Assembly: GCA_027924585.1 (NCBI GenBank)
Contig: BSBM01001444.1
Location: forward strand, 2,108,001-2,172,000
DNA length: 64,000 nt
Source of the DNA: Larix kaempferi
Taxonomy: Eukaryota; Streptophyta; Pinopsida; Pinales; Pinaceae
Direction of reading: 5' to 3'
A program made the position numbers and the translations under genes. The notes under the pieces were generated by a model. It was not told the DNA's origin. It saw only the letters and a list, made by a program, of their open reading frames with translations, and made no database searches. Below are positions 24,510-35,192 of the stretch, in pieces. Position 1 is the first letter of the stretch. Every line of letters begins with the position of its first letter.

Positions 24510-26155
24510 GAACGCCCTACACGAGAGAAAATATAGAAAATCACCTTAAATAGTGTTGATGTTGGTTTCGAGCTCCACACTCATTTTGTTTATGTGTTTT
24601 TCCACTCATTTAGTGATCCTGGTTATGCTGCTATAAACATTAACAAGGTCAAGGAAGGCTCGAAACCACCATCAACACTTGTCGAGGTGAGTTTCTTCAT
24701 TTTCTCCTGTGTAGGGTGTTGTTCGTAGTCGTTGCATCACATATACTGCAGTCATGAGATCGATGACTCAACATCTCCCACATTTTTCCTCTTTCCATCC
24801 TCTATTGTCCCCAGTATCACCTCGTCTCACTTGTATATACTATCCTGTGTAGGCTAGTATATCTGGAACATAGATGTTAGCAATATTTTTGTACGCGAAA
24901 CTGATTGTGAAACCACCTCCTACAAAAAATAAACAAGCTGGCGAATGCGAGGATCACTGAAAGAATGGCAAATCACAAAAAAAAATGAGTGTCGAGCTCG
25001 TTTAAACCATGATGATAAGAACAATCATCTCCCAACCATAGACAAAGCTATTTGTCTCCCCCGAGCTCAGGCCTTCCAATAGAGAACAATGTACATCCGG
25101 ATAGTAGTAGCGGAAACCCTAGAAAACAAGGGAGAAACTTCTCCAATAGTGGAGAACCCCAAAAAATCAGTCCGTTAACTGAAGTAGCGAACCTCTCTTT
25201 GCTAGAGCGAACTTGCTTGAGTGAATGACGAAATGAGAGGTCGAACTCTCTATTTATACAAATGAAAGGGTGACTTTTTTCTTGACTGGGCCGACCTAAG
25301 TTTCCCTAACTGCGCCGACCTGACTGGGACAGTTCCGCCCATTGTATGGGGCAAATTGCCCACTGCTTCGCGGCAGTTTACCCACTGGTCCGACCTTTCT
25401 TGGGGGAATACAAAAAATTACATTTCATAAATCTTTTCATTGGGATTTCACCCCTAGGTTTACATATAGTGTTTTACATGATCGAATACATTGACATCTT
25501 CTCTCATAGGAGGTATCTTAACAAGATGAAATACAATAAGAATAACTTTCGAAGTTGTATTGTTTCCAACACTCCCTCTCAACAAGGAAGGTATTCTTCG
25601 AACACTGTATTCTAATCTTATTCTTTATTTGGTCGACCTATGAGGTGATGCCCCATGCAGCTACTACTCCAACACTGCCTCGTGGCCATGGAGGTATCGT
25701 CAGCATTATCATACTGAAAGACATCTCGATATCATATGTATATTACAGTGATCTCTAACCTCTCTATATCATAAGGAAGGTCTTCCAACACAATCACAGT
25801 TAGTCGAGAAGTGTCAACAAATCAATCTTCATGCATCTGCTCAATCCATTCTATCGGGGAACATGCACTAGCTCCACGACTCTGACCTCTCCATAGGTGA
25901 GTCACTCGCGCATCAGCTCAAGAACTCTGCACAGTACATCATAGAGTCTATCATTCATCAATACAATGTGCTCAGCTCAACCCAGTCAATCGGGTGCCTA
26001 CATCATCAACACTCCCTCTTAGCTAGAGAGGTATCATCACGTCGGAACACATCTTGTTATCATAAGAGGGTCCATTCCTAACCAGGGATACACTCCACAA
26101 AAGAGAACGTTCCCCAAATGAACAATTCACAAATAAGCACGTTCCACAAAGAAAC
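24510..26155 (-). repeat. Type-1 monomer, copy 8, cut by the retroelement insertion
   Basis: Starts inside the inverted-repeat arm because of the junction near 24509. It then continues through a primer-site-like sequence (24901-24915), TATA (25250-25258), the LTR start near 25571 and most of the LTR-upstream part, to AAAGAAAC at 26155. There the repeat ends and pol-coding sequence begins. Confidence 0.85.
24916..25571 (-). mobile_element. LTR-like segment, copy 8
   Basis: Primer-site-like sequence at 24901-24915; TATA at 25250-25258; TGTTGGAAACA start at 25571. It is the last complete LTR-like segment before the gypsy insertion. Confidence 0.56.
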
Positions 26156-27199
26156 ATCAAATCTTTATCTGTCACAGGAGATTCTGACCTCATTGTGTCC
26201 CAAGTCAAAAACGAATTCGCTGCCAAGAATAATAGACTTAGAGACTATAGAAATGCAGTTTGGGATACCATTGAGTGCTTTGATGCCTTCGGGATTAAGG
26301 TTGTTCCCCGTGAACAAAACACTTTGGCTGATGAGCTATCTGTGATGGCCAGTACTCTTCAAACTTCTGAGTCTTTAAAGCAACAAAGTTGCAAGCTTGA
26401 AGTCTTGTTTAGACCCTCTCTCCCTGATAATGAAGACCATTGGCAGGTTTTTGACAATGATGCCCAAGTTATCCGATTTTTGACTGCCTCTCAAACCCCA
26501 ATGGTAAACTTTGAAGATGAAATAAAGGGTGGCTCAATTGAAGGAATGGATGTCACAGAAATCGCCTTCCCCCTTGAGAAAAATTTCAATAGGCATGCTG
26601 AGTACAAAGGTAGGAGATTTGAGCCTGTGGATGGGGTTATTGAAATAAATGTAGGATCTTCTTGTTCCCCAAAAATGATCAGAATTGGGATAAATGCCTC
26701 GGAAGAAGAAAGAAGAAGAATTATAGAATTAATCAAAGAATATAAAGACGTGTTTGCATGGATCTATGATGATTTAAAAACTTATGATCAGTCCATTATA
26801 GAACACACTATTCCTCTTAAAGAGGGAGCCAAACCATATCGACAAAAGTTGCGAAACATGAACCCTAAGTTAGCTCCCTTATTTAAAAAGGAATTGGAAA
26901 AGATGTTGGCAGCAGGTATTATTAGACCAGTTAGGCATACAACCTGGGTATCCAATCCTGTAATCGTAAGGAAGAAAAACAGGGAGATTAGAATTTGTAT
27001 TGACTTTAGGAACCTGAATCAAGCGTCTCTAAAAGATAACTATCCATTGCCCAACATGGAAAATCTGTTGCAAAGTGTAACAGGGCTGGCATGCTATCTT
27101 TACTGGATGGTTTTTTGGGTTACAACCAGGTCTAAATCAAAAAAGAAGATCGTGGGAAGACAACCTTCACCACCCCGTGGGGAACATTCGAATATATAA
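26156..27199 (+). pseudogene. pol: Ty3/gypsy pol fragment: RNase H (C-terminal part), linker, RT N-terminal half
   Basis: The reading frame is open from the left junction (codons start at 26156) and shows no natural start, so it is a truncated polyprotein. First comes an RNase H C-terminal region with GDSDLIVSQVKN, a tyrosine- and arginine-rich helix, VPREQN and ADEL; the GDS aspartate and ADEL aspartate are the residues expected in RNase H. About 130 residues of linker follow (NDAQVIRFL, IRIGINASEEERR). Then the RT fingers: DVFAWIYDDLKTYD, HTIPLKEGAKPYRQKLR, WVSNPVIVRKKNREIRICIDFRNLN and KDNYPLPNME. The true frame is lost near 27088 (LACYLYWM where a GSAMLSLLDG-like stretch is expected), and the shifted frame ends at 27199. 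An RNase H domain ahead of RT in one frame is unlike the usual RT-RNase H order. Confidence 0.85.
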
Positions 27200-27201
27200 G
27201 A

Positions 27202-29232
27202 ATGCCATTTGGGCTTCTGAATGCAGGGTCAACCTTTCAAAGGGCAATGGATCATGCATTTGAAGGCTTAATTGGCAAAATCATTGCAATTTACCAAGAT
27301 GACCTAACTGTTTTCTCTAAGGACAGGGGAGACCACATAAAGCACTTAAGGAGAATCTTTGAGAGATGTCGAAAATTTGGAATATCTTTGAATCCTAAAA
27401 AGTCTACTTTCGGTGTGGATGAAGGGAAGTTGTTAGGTCACATTGTTTCCAAAGAAGGCATTAGAATTGATCCTAAAAGAGTACAAGGAATTCAAGCCAT
27501 AGCTCCCCCAAAAGATGTCAGCTCTTTACGGTCGTTTTTCGGGAAAATAAACTTCGTAAGAAGATTCATTCCTAACCTAGCTGAGTTGGCCAAACCTTTA
27601 AACAACTTGCTTAAGAAGGATGCAAAGTTTATTTGGGATAAGAAATGTGATGCCTCATTCGAGTCTCTAAAGAAAGCCATTGCCTCTGCACCTGTCCTAG
27701 TAAGCCCAAACTACAACAAGGAATTTTTGATTTATTCCTATGCATCCGAGGACACCATAGCAGGTGTGTTGTTACAAAAGAATGAAGACAACCATGAGCA
27801 ACCTGTTGCCTTTATGAGTAAAAACCTTAGAGACGCAGAACTCAATTACACAACCACTGAAAAACAAGCATATGCTTTGGTCAAGTCTTTGAAACATTTT
27901 AGGACATATATCGGATACTCCAAAATTATTTCCTATGTCCCTTATCAAGCAGTGAAAGATGTCTTGTCTCAACCTGATGGCATAGGGGTTAGGGGTAATT
28001 GGATTTCAAGGATTCAAGAATATGATATTGAAATCAAACCAATCAAGATAGTGAAGGGCCAAGGGTTAGCACAACTGTTGACTGATTCCAAAATGCAGCA
28101 AAATAATATGGTTCTTTATATTAATGAAGATCACGAGTGGTACAAGGACATCATTTTCTACCTTAGACATATGACCTGTCCTAATCACCTTGTAGACCAC
28201 CAGAGAAGAGCTTTAAGGTTAAAAGCATCTAAGTATGTATTAACTGAAGATGGTTTGGGTTGGAAGAATCCAGATGGAATCATACTCAAATGTGTAAATC
28301 ATGATGACTCCCAGAGAATCATCAAGGAAATGCATTCTGGATTATGCGGAGGACATTATGCACCTAGAACCACAGCTGCTAAGATCATGAGAGCTGGGTA
28401 TTATTGGCCATCCTTGTTCAAAGATGTGCACACATTTGTAAGAACATGTCAAGAGTGTCAATTTTATTCAGGAAAACCTAGACTACCTTCCTTGCCTTTG
28501 ACCCCAGTCATTATAGAAGCTCCCTTCCAACAATGGGGAATGGATTTTGTAGGACCAATAAACCCAAGCTCTTCAGGTGGATATAAATACATCTTGACCT
28601 GCACAGATTATTTTACTCGCTGGGTTGAAGCTGTCCCTACCAAGAAGTGCACCGCAGAAGTAGTGGTCAAATTTTTAGAAGAAAATATCGTTTCCAGGTA
28701 TGGTTGCCCTTGTAAAATCACAACCGATAATGCCCCAGCTTTTAGCAAAACAGAGATGTCAACCTTTTGTTCTGACCACGGCATCACTCTATCCCACTCC
28801 TCCAATTATTACCCCCAGGGTAATGGATTGGCTGAATCAAGCAATAAGAACCTAATCAGGCTTCTAAAAAGAATGGTCGGCGAAAACAAAAGGACTTGGG
28901 ATGTCAAGCTTAAGTATGCCCTCTGGGCAGATCGAACAACAGTTAAAAGAATAACAGGAAAAGCTCCTTTTGAAATAGTGTATGGGCAAAACTTTAGGCT
29001 TCCGATCAATTTTCAAATCCTTGTTTATGAACTACTGCGACAATGTTCCACTGAGCAAGAAGCCATGCAAGCAAGAATTGACAAGTTAGTAGAACTAGAT
29101 GAAAACAGAAGGGAAGCATGGGATAAAATGGTGTTGGAACAAGAAAGAATAAAAGAAACTTTTGATCAACGAAGCAGGGACATAAGTTTTGGAGTAGGTG
29201 ATATAGTTCTACTGTGGGATAAGAACAAATAG
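27202..29232 (+). pseudogene. pol: Ty3/gypsy pol fragment: RT palm, RNase H, integrase
   Basis: The frame actually continues from upstream (LLDGFLGYNQ is readable before an in-frame TAA at 27133-27135, then IKKEDRGKTTF and RMPFG). RT catalytic box YQDD is at 27292-27303, followed by HLRRIFERCRKFGISLNPKKS and LLGHIVSKEGI. The RNase H at about 27715-28085 reads SYASED where an Asp is normal (TDAS type), so it may lack the first catalytic residue. Integrase follows: a zinc-binding H..H..C..C region at about 28324-28470, Asp in WGMDF (28543), Asp in TTDN (28726) and Glu in GLAES (28834). The last two are separated by exactly 35 residues, the classic D-35-E. The frame stops at a TAG (29230-29232) inside the expected C-terminal GPY/F module. 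Confidence 0.9.
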
Positions 29233-29403
29233 AAACCTGGAAACCATGGCAAATTTGAAAAGATATGGATGGGTCCCTATCAAATAAGTAGAGTTGCAGG
29301 TAAAAACTCTTTTTGGTTGGAAACATTGGATGGGTATGAATTGGAGCTGCCAGTGAATGGGGTACTGTTGAAACACTACTACCCCCTTATTCCCTTTGAA
29401 TGA
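29233..29403 (+). pseudogene. pol: Integrase C-terminal tail beyond an in-frame stop
   Basis: The same frame continues past the TAG with KPGNHGKFEKIWMGPYQISR, then LETLDGYELELPVNG and LLKHYYP, ending at a natural TGA (29401-29403). This is the GPY/F-type integrase C-terminus of Ty3/gypsy elements, so the TAG is a nonsense mutation and not the real end. Confidence 0.82.
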
Positions 29404-31891
29404 TCTTCCATACTATGCCTTGCCTTGCCTGTTTAAAGTAGGTAGCTTCTGAATAAGCTCACTTGAGCAGTAGGATTTGTGTGATTTTTCTTTTTCTGTG
29501 TGCTGAGTAGTGTCCTCTTTTTCTTTTCTGCTTGGAGCGTCTGCTTGTTTTCTTCTTTATTGAGTTGAGCCTTGCTCCTTCCAAAGTTTGTCTCATCTCC
29601 TGCATGCATTTAAAAAAAAAATTTAGTTGTCACTTCTATTTTTGGCTGCCTATGCAAGTTGAGATTGCCTGATTGAAAAAGTTCTCTTTTCCTCCTGCAC
29701 AGTGATAAAAATAATAAATAAATGATATATGCCATGTTAGTTTAAATGTTTCTTTTATGCATTTCAGTTCTGTTTTAGAATAGATTTCAGTTTCAGTTTT
29801 ATTTTGTATTTTTCCCATACATGCTCCATGAGGTATTCTAGTGTTTGTGAGAGCAGGAACAGGTGCAAAATAAAAGCTGAAAGCAAGGATGATGCAGTGT
29901 TGGATTGAAGATTGATGCAGAGCAGATCGAGACCAGAGATTCTAAGGTTCTCAAGCGCTCTCTCCCTTAGAGCACTTGTCCCAGCTGGAGCCAGATGTTA
30001 TCACATTATAGTAGCAGGGCTACTATCCTTGTTCAACAGATATCTGCACATTCCAGAGCTTCCATTATTTCATAGCATGGCTATATATTTGGATCACTCA
30101 TGATCAGAGCAGTATATTATTCAGATTTATTGTTAGACCTTGTGTCAAGGCTGAGCCTTGAGAGTTCAGATTTGATGACCGATGTGACCCTTTATCCCAT
30201 ACAGTTTCAGTTCAGTGCTTAGAGATCTATTGCAGCAGTGTTTCAGATGATACATGATGATTATTATGATGATGTTGTATGATCTACGGATATATTATCA
30301 CTGACTGTGGATTATTATCTTGTTGATTTAGTCATGTTTACAGCATCTGCTTGGTATATTATTCCTGATGTGGCGAACTGTTTAAAATGAACTATGAATC
30401 ATAAAATGGACAATTGCTTGCATATTTAGGTCATTTAACAAAACCCACTGGTTTTCACCTTACATAGATATGGTCTTTCTTGACACCAGTTGTCTGCTAG
30501 TGTAGGCTCCATATGCACTTGACTCCATCCATACATGACCTTCCTATTTGGCTTTATACCTTAACCTATCTCATTTGACTTTCTGATACTGAGGACTTCC
30601 CGATTTTTCTACCTCTGTGTTTGGACCGCATCCCTGTATATTCAGTGTCTCGGCTCTAGGTTGGTGACAAAACTTGCCTTTAGTGAGTTGGATTGTAGGC
30701 CTAAATCATTCTGGTCGGTTGTCTCGATGTTTGGCATTGGCTCGAACTCCCCCTAGTCACTTGAGATGTTGTTGGCTAAAACTAAAAGCTCATGATCTAC
30801 CTATGGAAACTTATAAATTCGCCATGGAAACAAAAAAAAGAGGCAAGAGCGATGAACAGCTAAAAATACTCCTCGAAGAGTATAAGAAAGGTCCAAAAAG
30901 CAATGGTTCTTAAAAGTTATATCTAAACAATTGCTGACCTTATATATTTGAAAACATGCCCTGGATGCAAGCTGCAACTAGTTGTACTTATCAGCACATC
31001 TGAAATCCGAAGGGTTATGTAGGACAAAAAGGCCATGAAATAAAATTGAATGATCCTAATAAACCTGGATCAAATTGATGTAGACATGATCCCTAAGTTG
31101 AATAAACACTCTCTGAACAACTTATCCATTTGTGAGGCACAGCCATCCCCCGTGTTATTTTGTCCAGCACAGAGTTTGTAGCTTTCCCCTTTCTCCCAAT
31201 CCAAAGTATTTTTAAGTTGAGTTAGACAGGTCAACCCCTTTGCCCAACCTTGTTCCTAGCCTTCATCCTTCACTAGCAGTTTGACCATGTTCAATGGGTG
31301 AGTTTGTCATTTGAACTATTGTGCAAGTAATTTTTATCTAACAACGGAATATGCTAACTTAATTAATGCCACTGAATGGATGTTATACTTTGAGCTTGGC
31401 TGTGAGAATGATTAGAGAAGCATTGTCTTAGTCTACTGTTGTGATTTATACTTGGTTGTATATTCTTGGGATCCGTTATGATGTGGACCATATATATATG
31501 CTTTTTGATGATGATTCATGGTCCCACATGCTTGATGATGATAACATATGATGGACATATGATGCTATCATATGATGGACATATAATGCAGATGATGATT
31601 GATGCAATTCAGCAGGTTTCATTATTACTGCAGATCAGCGGATTATGCATTGTCCATATATGGTGGACCCTACAGCTGGCCCATTAGGGCAACCCATGGT
31701 GTATGAGTACACATTTCTAGTGGATTTGGGTTTTCTAGATCCAATGAGACACTTATCTTTCAGTTCCGGGCACTTCTGATAGTGATTGATGCAGTTTTAC
31801 ACTTGTTGACAAGATTTGGGGTTGATTTCCCAGCTTGAGCAGCAGGGGCCTCGAGAGGCCAGTTCACCTAGGGCGCTGATGATGAAGGGGG
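29404..31891 (+). other. Long non-coding 3' region of the gypsy element
   Basis: About 2.5 kb with no credible coding sequence. It starts with a T-rich tract (about 29480-29620, including TTTAAAAAAAAAATTTAG), continues as AT-rich sequence, and holds a small cluster of the motif TATGATGGACATAT with variants at about 31545-31590, next to GATGATGATTGATG. A 79-codon frame at 30674-30913 shows no recognisable domain. A long gap between integrase and the 3' LTR is known in some plant Ty3/gypsy lineages, so I assign it to the element. Confidence 0.6.
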
Positions 31892-32533
31892 TGGTCCAGC
31901 CACTTGTTTTTACCATTTACCCCCCCTTCTGGAGAGCCTGGTGGGCTCAGATGGACAGCGTAGGTGCCCTAGGAGGCAGTTTTGGCACTTTCACAGTTAC
32001 CGAGGCAGTTAAAAAATGGGATAAAGTGGTCACTGAGGAAATCGATTTGGGCAATTGGGGCAAGGTTTTGGCATTTGATCTTCACAGAGGTCTTCCAAGG
32101 TGATCTCACTATCTTCCCGTCAGTTTTCACCATGTGGGTATGCCTACATTGATCACAGGAGGTCATTTACTGCTTGACTGTCATGGATTTGGAGGACAGT
32201 TTTGGTCATTTATATTATCTTGGACATATTTTATTATTTTATTGTGCCTTGGGGATGATCTAGTAAGGATTGATGCCTCCTAGCCCCACCATGTGCTTAT
32301 TTTGTCATGTCCTAGTCATCATGAGGTGGATCATTGTACTTTTACCCCTCTAGTGGATGACGTCACCCCCTTGTTGTACCATTTAGTGGGGGCGCTATTA
32401 TTATATTGGGTGATCCATGTGATATATTGTTATGGTTCATCTTAGCCATTGATTGTATGATGAGATCTTTTAATCTCAACCACTCATTTGATGTAGTATT
32501 GTAGAGTGGTATAGGGTTTTGGTCTTTATTATC

Positions 32534-32543
32534 CTATATAAGG
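32534..32543 (+). promoter_or_regulatory. TATA box of the probable gypsy LTR
   Basis: CTATATAAGG, about 640 bp into the proposed LTR and on the same strand as pol. It is followed by GC-richer GGAGACCCCCCATTG and then GGAGCTCTGG, consistent with a start-site region. Confidence 0.45.
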
Positions 32544-33129
32544 AGGAGACCCCCCATTGTATAGCTCACCTTTGGAGCTCTGGAATATTGGAATAGAAGA
32601 TTTCTTTGTGGAGCACATCTCTCTTGTATTGTGGATTCTCTTGCATATTGAATATACAGTATCTCTTCTATGTATCATTGTGGATTTTGGTGCTTCTACT
32701 AATCTTTTTACAGGAAAGCCGAATTGGTGGAGAGGAGGGCGATTTCTTGAGGGTTATTGTTGGAGGATCTACATATTCTCTCTTGGGTTGATCTTATGAC
32801 AGGGAGTATCATTATTGTATCTTTGTGACATAGTTGATGCTTTCTATTACATCTTTCTACCATTTTCATAATCATCTTGCTTGACTTGTTTCTTTGATAT
32901 TGTCTTGTAGGAGGAGGAAGATTTGGCTATCTTGGAGAAGGACGTTTTGGTTGGAGCTCTTGGATCTCACTCTTGAATATACACATAGGAGAATGCTATC
33001 AATTTGCAAGGTGGCCACAAGCAATTGAGGTAAGATCTACAAGGTATGTGCCTCTTTCATTCATTCTATCTTCATTGGTCATAAAACCCTAATTCATTAA
33101 AACCCAATTTTGATATTTCTTAGATCTAC

Positions 33130-34110
33130 TTAGATCTAGCCTACTTAGATCTAGCCTTGCTTTTGAGAAGATCTTGAAAACCCACCTCTATAGCATCCAC
33201 CCCTAGTTGGATTTATAGTTTGGTGGTGATTGGCTTAGAATTGACACACTTTTCAAGGCAAAAAGCCCTCTTGAACCCAAATCGCACTTCCTAGTGAGAG
33301 GCTTGTTTGGTTAGATCTAGCATATGGGTAGGTGAGATCCCACTTGATTTGCAATCTAGACACTTGATAACCTACCCCCAGATTGTTACTTTGGTGAATT
33401 CTACCTTGTGGACATCATTCCATGTTTTAAGGGGTCAAAATCCCCCTTTGATTTTCTTGGCACCTCAAAACTTAGATTTACTAAGATCTAACCCTTGGAT
33501 TGACTTGATTTTTGGGATCTACATAGATCGGGGTACAAGCTTCTTGGATCTATAGTTTAGTGGCCATTGGACTTGATTTGGTCCACCAAACCCTCATTTT
33601 AGCCCTCCTTGAGCAAAGTCGCACCCCTTGGGTAGGTGAGTTTGTCCACTTCAAGGTAGTGGGTGGTTGAGATTTTTGGGGATTCGGAATGGCCATACCT
33701 TGAAACCTAGGTCTAGAGTATATTTTTGTCACGATCCACCTTGGGGGTAGCATTCCTTGTTTCAAGGGATTGTGGTCCACTTAGGGTCATTTCTTGAAAA
33801 CCTAGATCTAGCAAGATCCAACCATTAGATCTCATTTAGCCCACTTGACTTGGCTTCTAGGTGTCCTGATCTACACTTTGACATACTTTTTGACCGCATT
33901 AGCCCATCCAACAAGGCACTAGTCCTCCTCAAATCAAGTCGCACTCCTTGGGATTTGTGTCAAACCATAGATCTAGTACATGGGTACTCGTAAAATCAAC
34001 TTAGATCTATAGATCTACTAATAACAGAACATCTAGTACCAATTTTATCCCTAACTTCACCTTGTGGGCCCACTTAAAGGCATTTAACACATCCCAAGAA
34101 AATAAGACCC
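33130..34110 (+). repeat. Degenerate ~333-bp tandem repeat, three copies
   Basis: Anchors recur in order. GGATTTATAGTTTGGTGGTGATTGG (33209 region) corresponds to GGATCTATAGTTTAGTGGCCATTGG (about 33545). Variants of AAGTCGCACYCCTTGGG lie near 33275, 33612 and 33941. CACCTTGTGGGCCCACTT-like stretches lie near 33405, 33738 and 34062. Spacing is about 330-337 bp. Copies are heavily diverged and rich in AGATCTA words. They sit downstream of the TATA inside the proposed LTR. Confidence 0.65.
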
Positions 34111-34490
34111 ATTTGTGTAAACATATGGTACTACATCTTGTCATCATCCCCAATCATGTGGCCTAAACCATACGTAGGTCCACTCTCTCACAACACCTTC
34201 AACCATACCTCAACTTCTAGGTCCACTTAGCCTTGCATTGGTTTCCGTAACTCTTCATTTACTTACCCTTAGAAACCTTTGTTTGGGTCCAATCAATTGT
34301 GATTGGTTATAGGGTCTCCCCCTAGGTCTTGTTACACCCTGACCTAAAGCGAAGAGTGCCTCGGTTGACATGACTCCCACCTTGCATTGGGAACCGTGGC
34401 ATCTCTTGGGTCACCTCTTTAGTTGCCCATCTCCTCTACCGTCCCGGATGGGATACCACTAGGGGCAACAACAAGTTGTGTGATAACAAG
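34111..34490. other. Right end of the inserted element, nothing further recognised
   Basis: Unique sequence without a credible ORF or repeat. It contains TTGTTACACCCTGACC near 34329, which resembles the start of some plant LTRs, but no partner end is visible. Confidence 0.4.
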
Positions 34491-35192
34491 ACCATATCAT
34501 CTTTTTAAGGGAGATATATGATCTACCTAATGAACTTGGTCATTCTAGACCACAGAGGATTACTTCCTCAAGCACTTTATCTGTGGAAGGTTGCAATGAT
34601 GGGGAAAATCTTTGAAGAGAAGAAGTGAGATGAAGTGATACGAGGGACAATAGAGGATGGAAAGAGGAAAAATGCCGCAGATGTTGAGTCATCGATCTGA
34701 TAACTATAGTCTATGCGATGAAATGACTACGAACAATGCCCTACATGAGAGAAAATGTAGAAAATCACCTTAAATAGTGTTGATGTTGGTTTCGAGCTCA
34801 ACACTCATTTTGTTGATGTATTTTTCCATTCTTTTAATGATCCTGGTTACGCTGCTATAAACATTAACAAGGTCAAGGAAGGCTCGAAACCACCATAAAC
34901 ACTGTTCAATGTGAATTTCTTCATTTTTTCCTGTGTAGGGTGATGTTCGTAGTCGTTGCATCACATAGACTGCAGTCATGAGATTAATGACTCAACATCT
35001 CCCATATTTTGTCTCTTTTCATCCTCTATTGTCCCCAGTATCACCTCGTCCCACTTGTATATACTAGCCTGTGAAGGCTAGTATATCTGCAACATAGATG
35101 TTAGCAATATTTCTCTACGCGAAACTGATTGTGATACCACCTCCAACAAAAAATAAACAAGTAGGAAAATGCGAGGAGCACAGTTTCCAACA
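34491..35192 (-). repeat. Type-1 monomer remnant resuming after the insertion
   Basis: Resumes with ACCATATCATC in register, carries the big inverted repeat (left arm from about 34622, right arm to about 35059), the short hairpin ATATACTAGCC-TGTGAA-GGCTAGTATAT (about 35056-35083) and a primer-site-like TGGTATCACAATCAG on the minus strand (35125-35139). Almost the whole LTR-like segment is deleted: GCGAGGAGCA at 35180 joins directly to the LTR start CAGTTTCCAACA, which ends at 35192. This is the last inverted-repeat interior in the window. Confidence 0.82.

Larger units (their letters stand above)
31892..34488 (+). mobile_element. Probable 3' LTR of the gypsy element (right end inferred)
   Basis: A purine tract GATGAAGGGGG (31881-31891) precedes TGGTCCAGCC at 31892. 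A TATA box CTATATAAGG lies at 32534-32543, followed by GGAGACCCCCCATTG, a plausible R start. If the insertion is a single event, its right edge should be the LTR end, and the sequence does finish GTGTGATAACA at 34488, two bases before the repeat resumes. That gives a long LTR (~2.6 kb). A shorter option ends at CTTTTTACA, 32712. No second LTR is in the window to decide. Confidence 0.4.
26156..34490 (+). mobile_element. 5'-truncated Ty3/gypsy retrotransposon inserted in a type-1 monomer
   Basis: The repeat stops after AAAGAAAC at 26155 and resumes with ACCATATCATC at 34491. Compared with copy 6B only about 64 bp of the monomer is missing, so the 8.3-kb segment sits in register inside one monomer. 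From the left it holds the end of an RNase H domain, RT, RNase H and integrase (26156-29403), then ~2.5 kb of non-coding sequence, then a probable LTR. The 5' LTR, gag, protease and the front of the RNase H are absent. No target-site duplication can be seen, because the left end is truncated. Confidence 0.82.

Noticed and set aside
1-26155. CRISPR-like array
   Set aside because: Units are ~1.9 kb with no short repeat-spacer alternation, and the context is eukaryotic retroelement sequence.
26195-27199. GTG at 26195 as a true start codon of pol
   Set aside because: The same frame is open back to the insertion edge at 26156 and begins inside an RNase H domain, so the protein is truncated by the junction and has no start here.
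30674-30913. 79-codon ORF with a lysine-rich end in the gypsy 3' region
   Set aside because: No recognisable domain, isolated, and in a non-coding stretch. It is probably chance.
31466-31687. 73-codon ORF and TGATGATG-rich tract
   Set aside because: The frame follows a low-complexity ATGATGG/CATATGATGG cluster, and its methionine- and isoleucine-rich product is a by-product of that repeat.
34329-34345. TGTTACACCCTGACC as the start of another LTR
   Set aside because: No purine tract precedes it and no matching LTR end follows before the satellite resumes at 34491.
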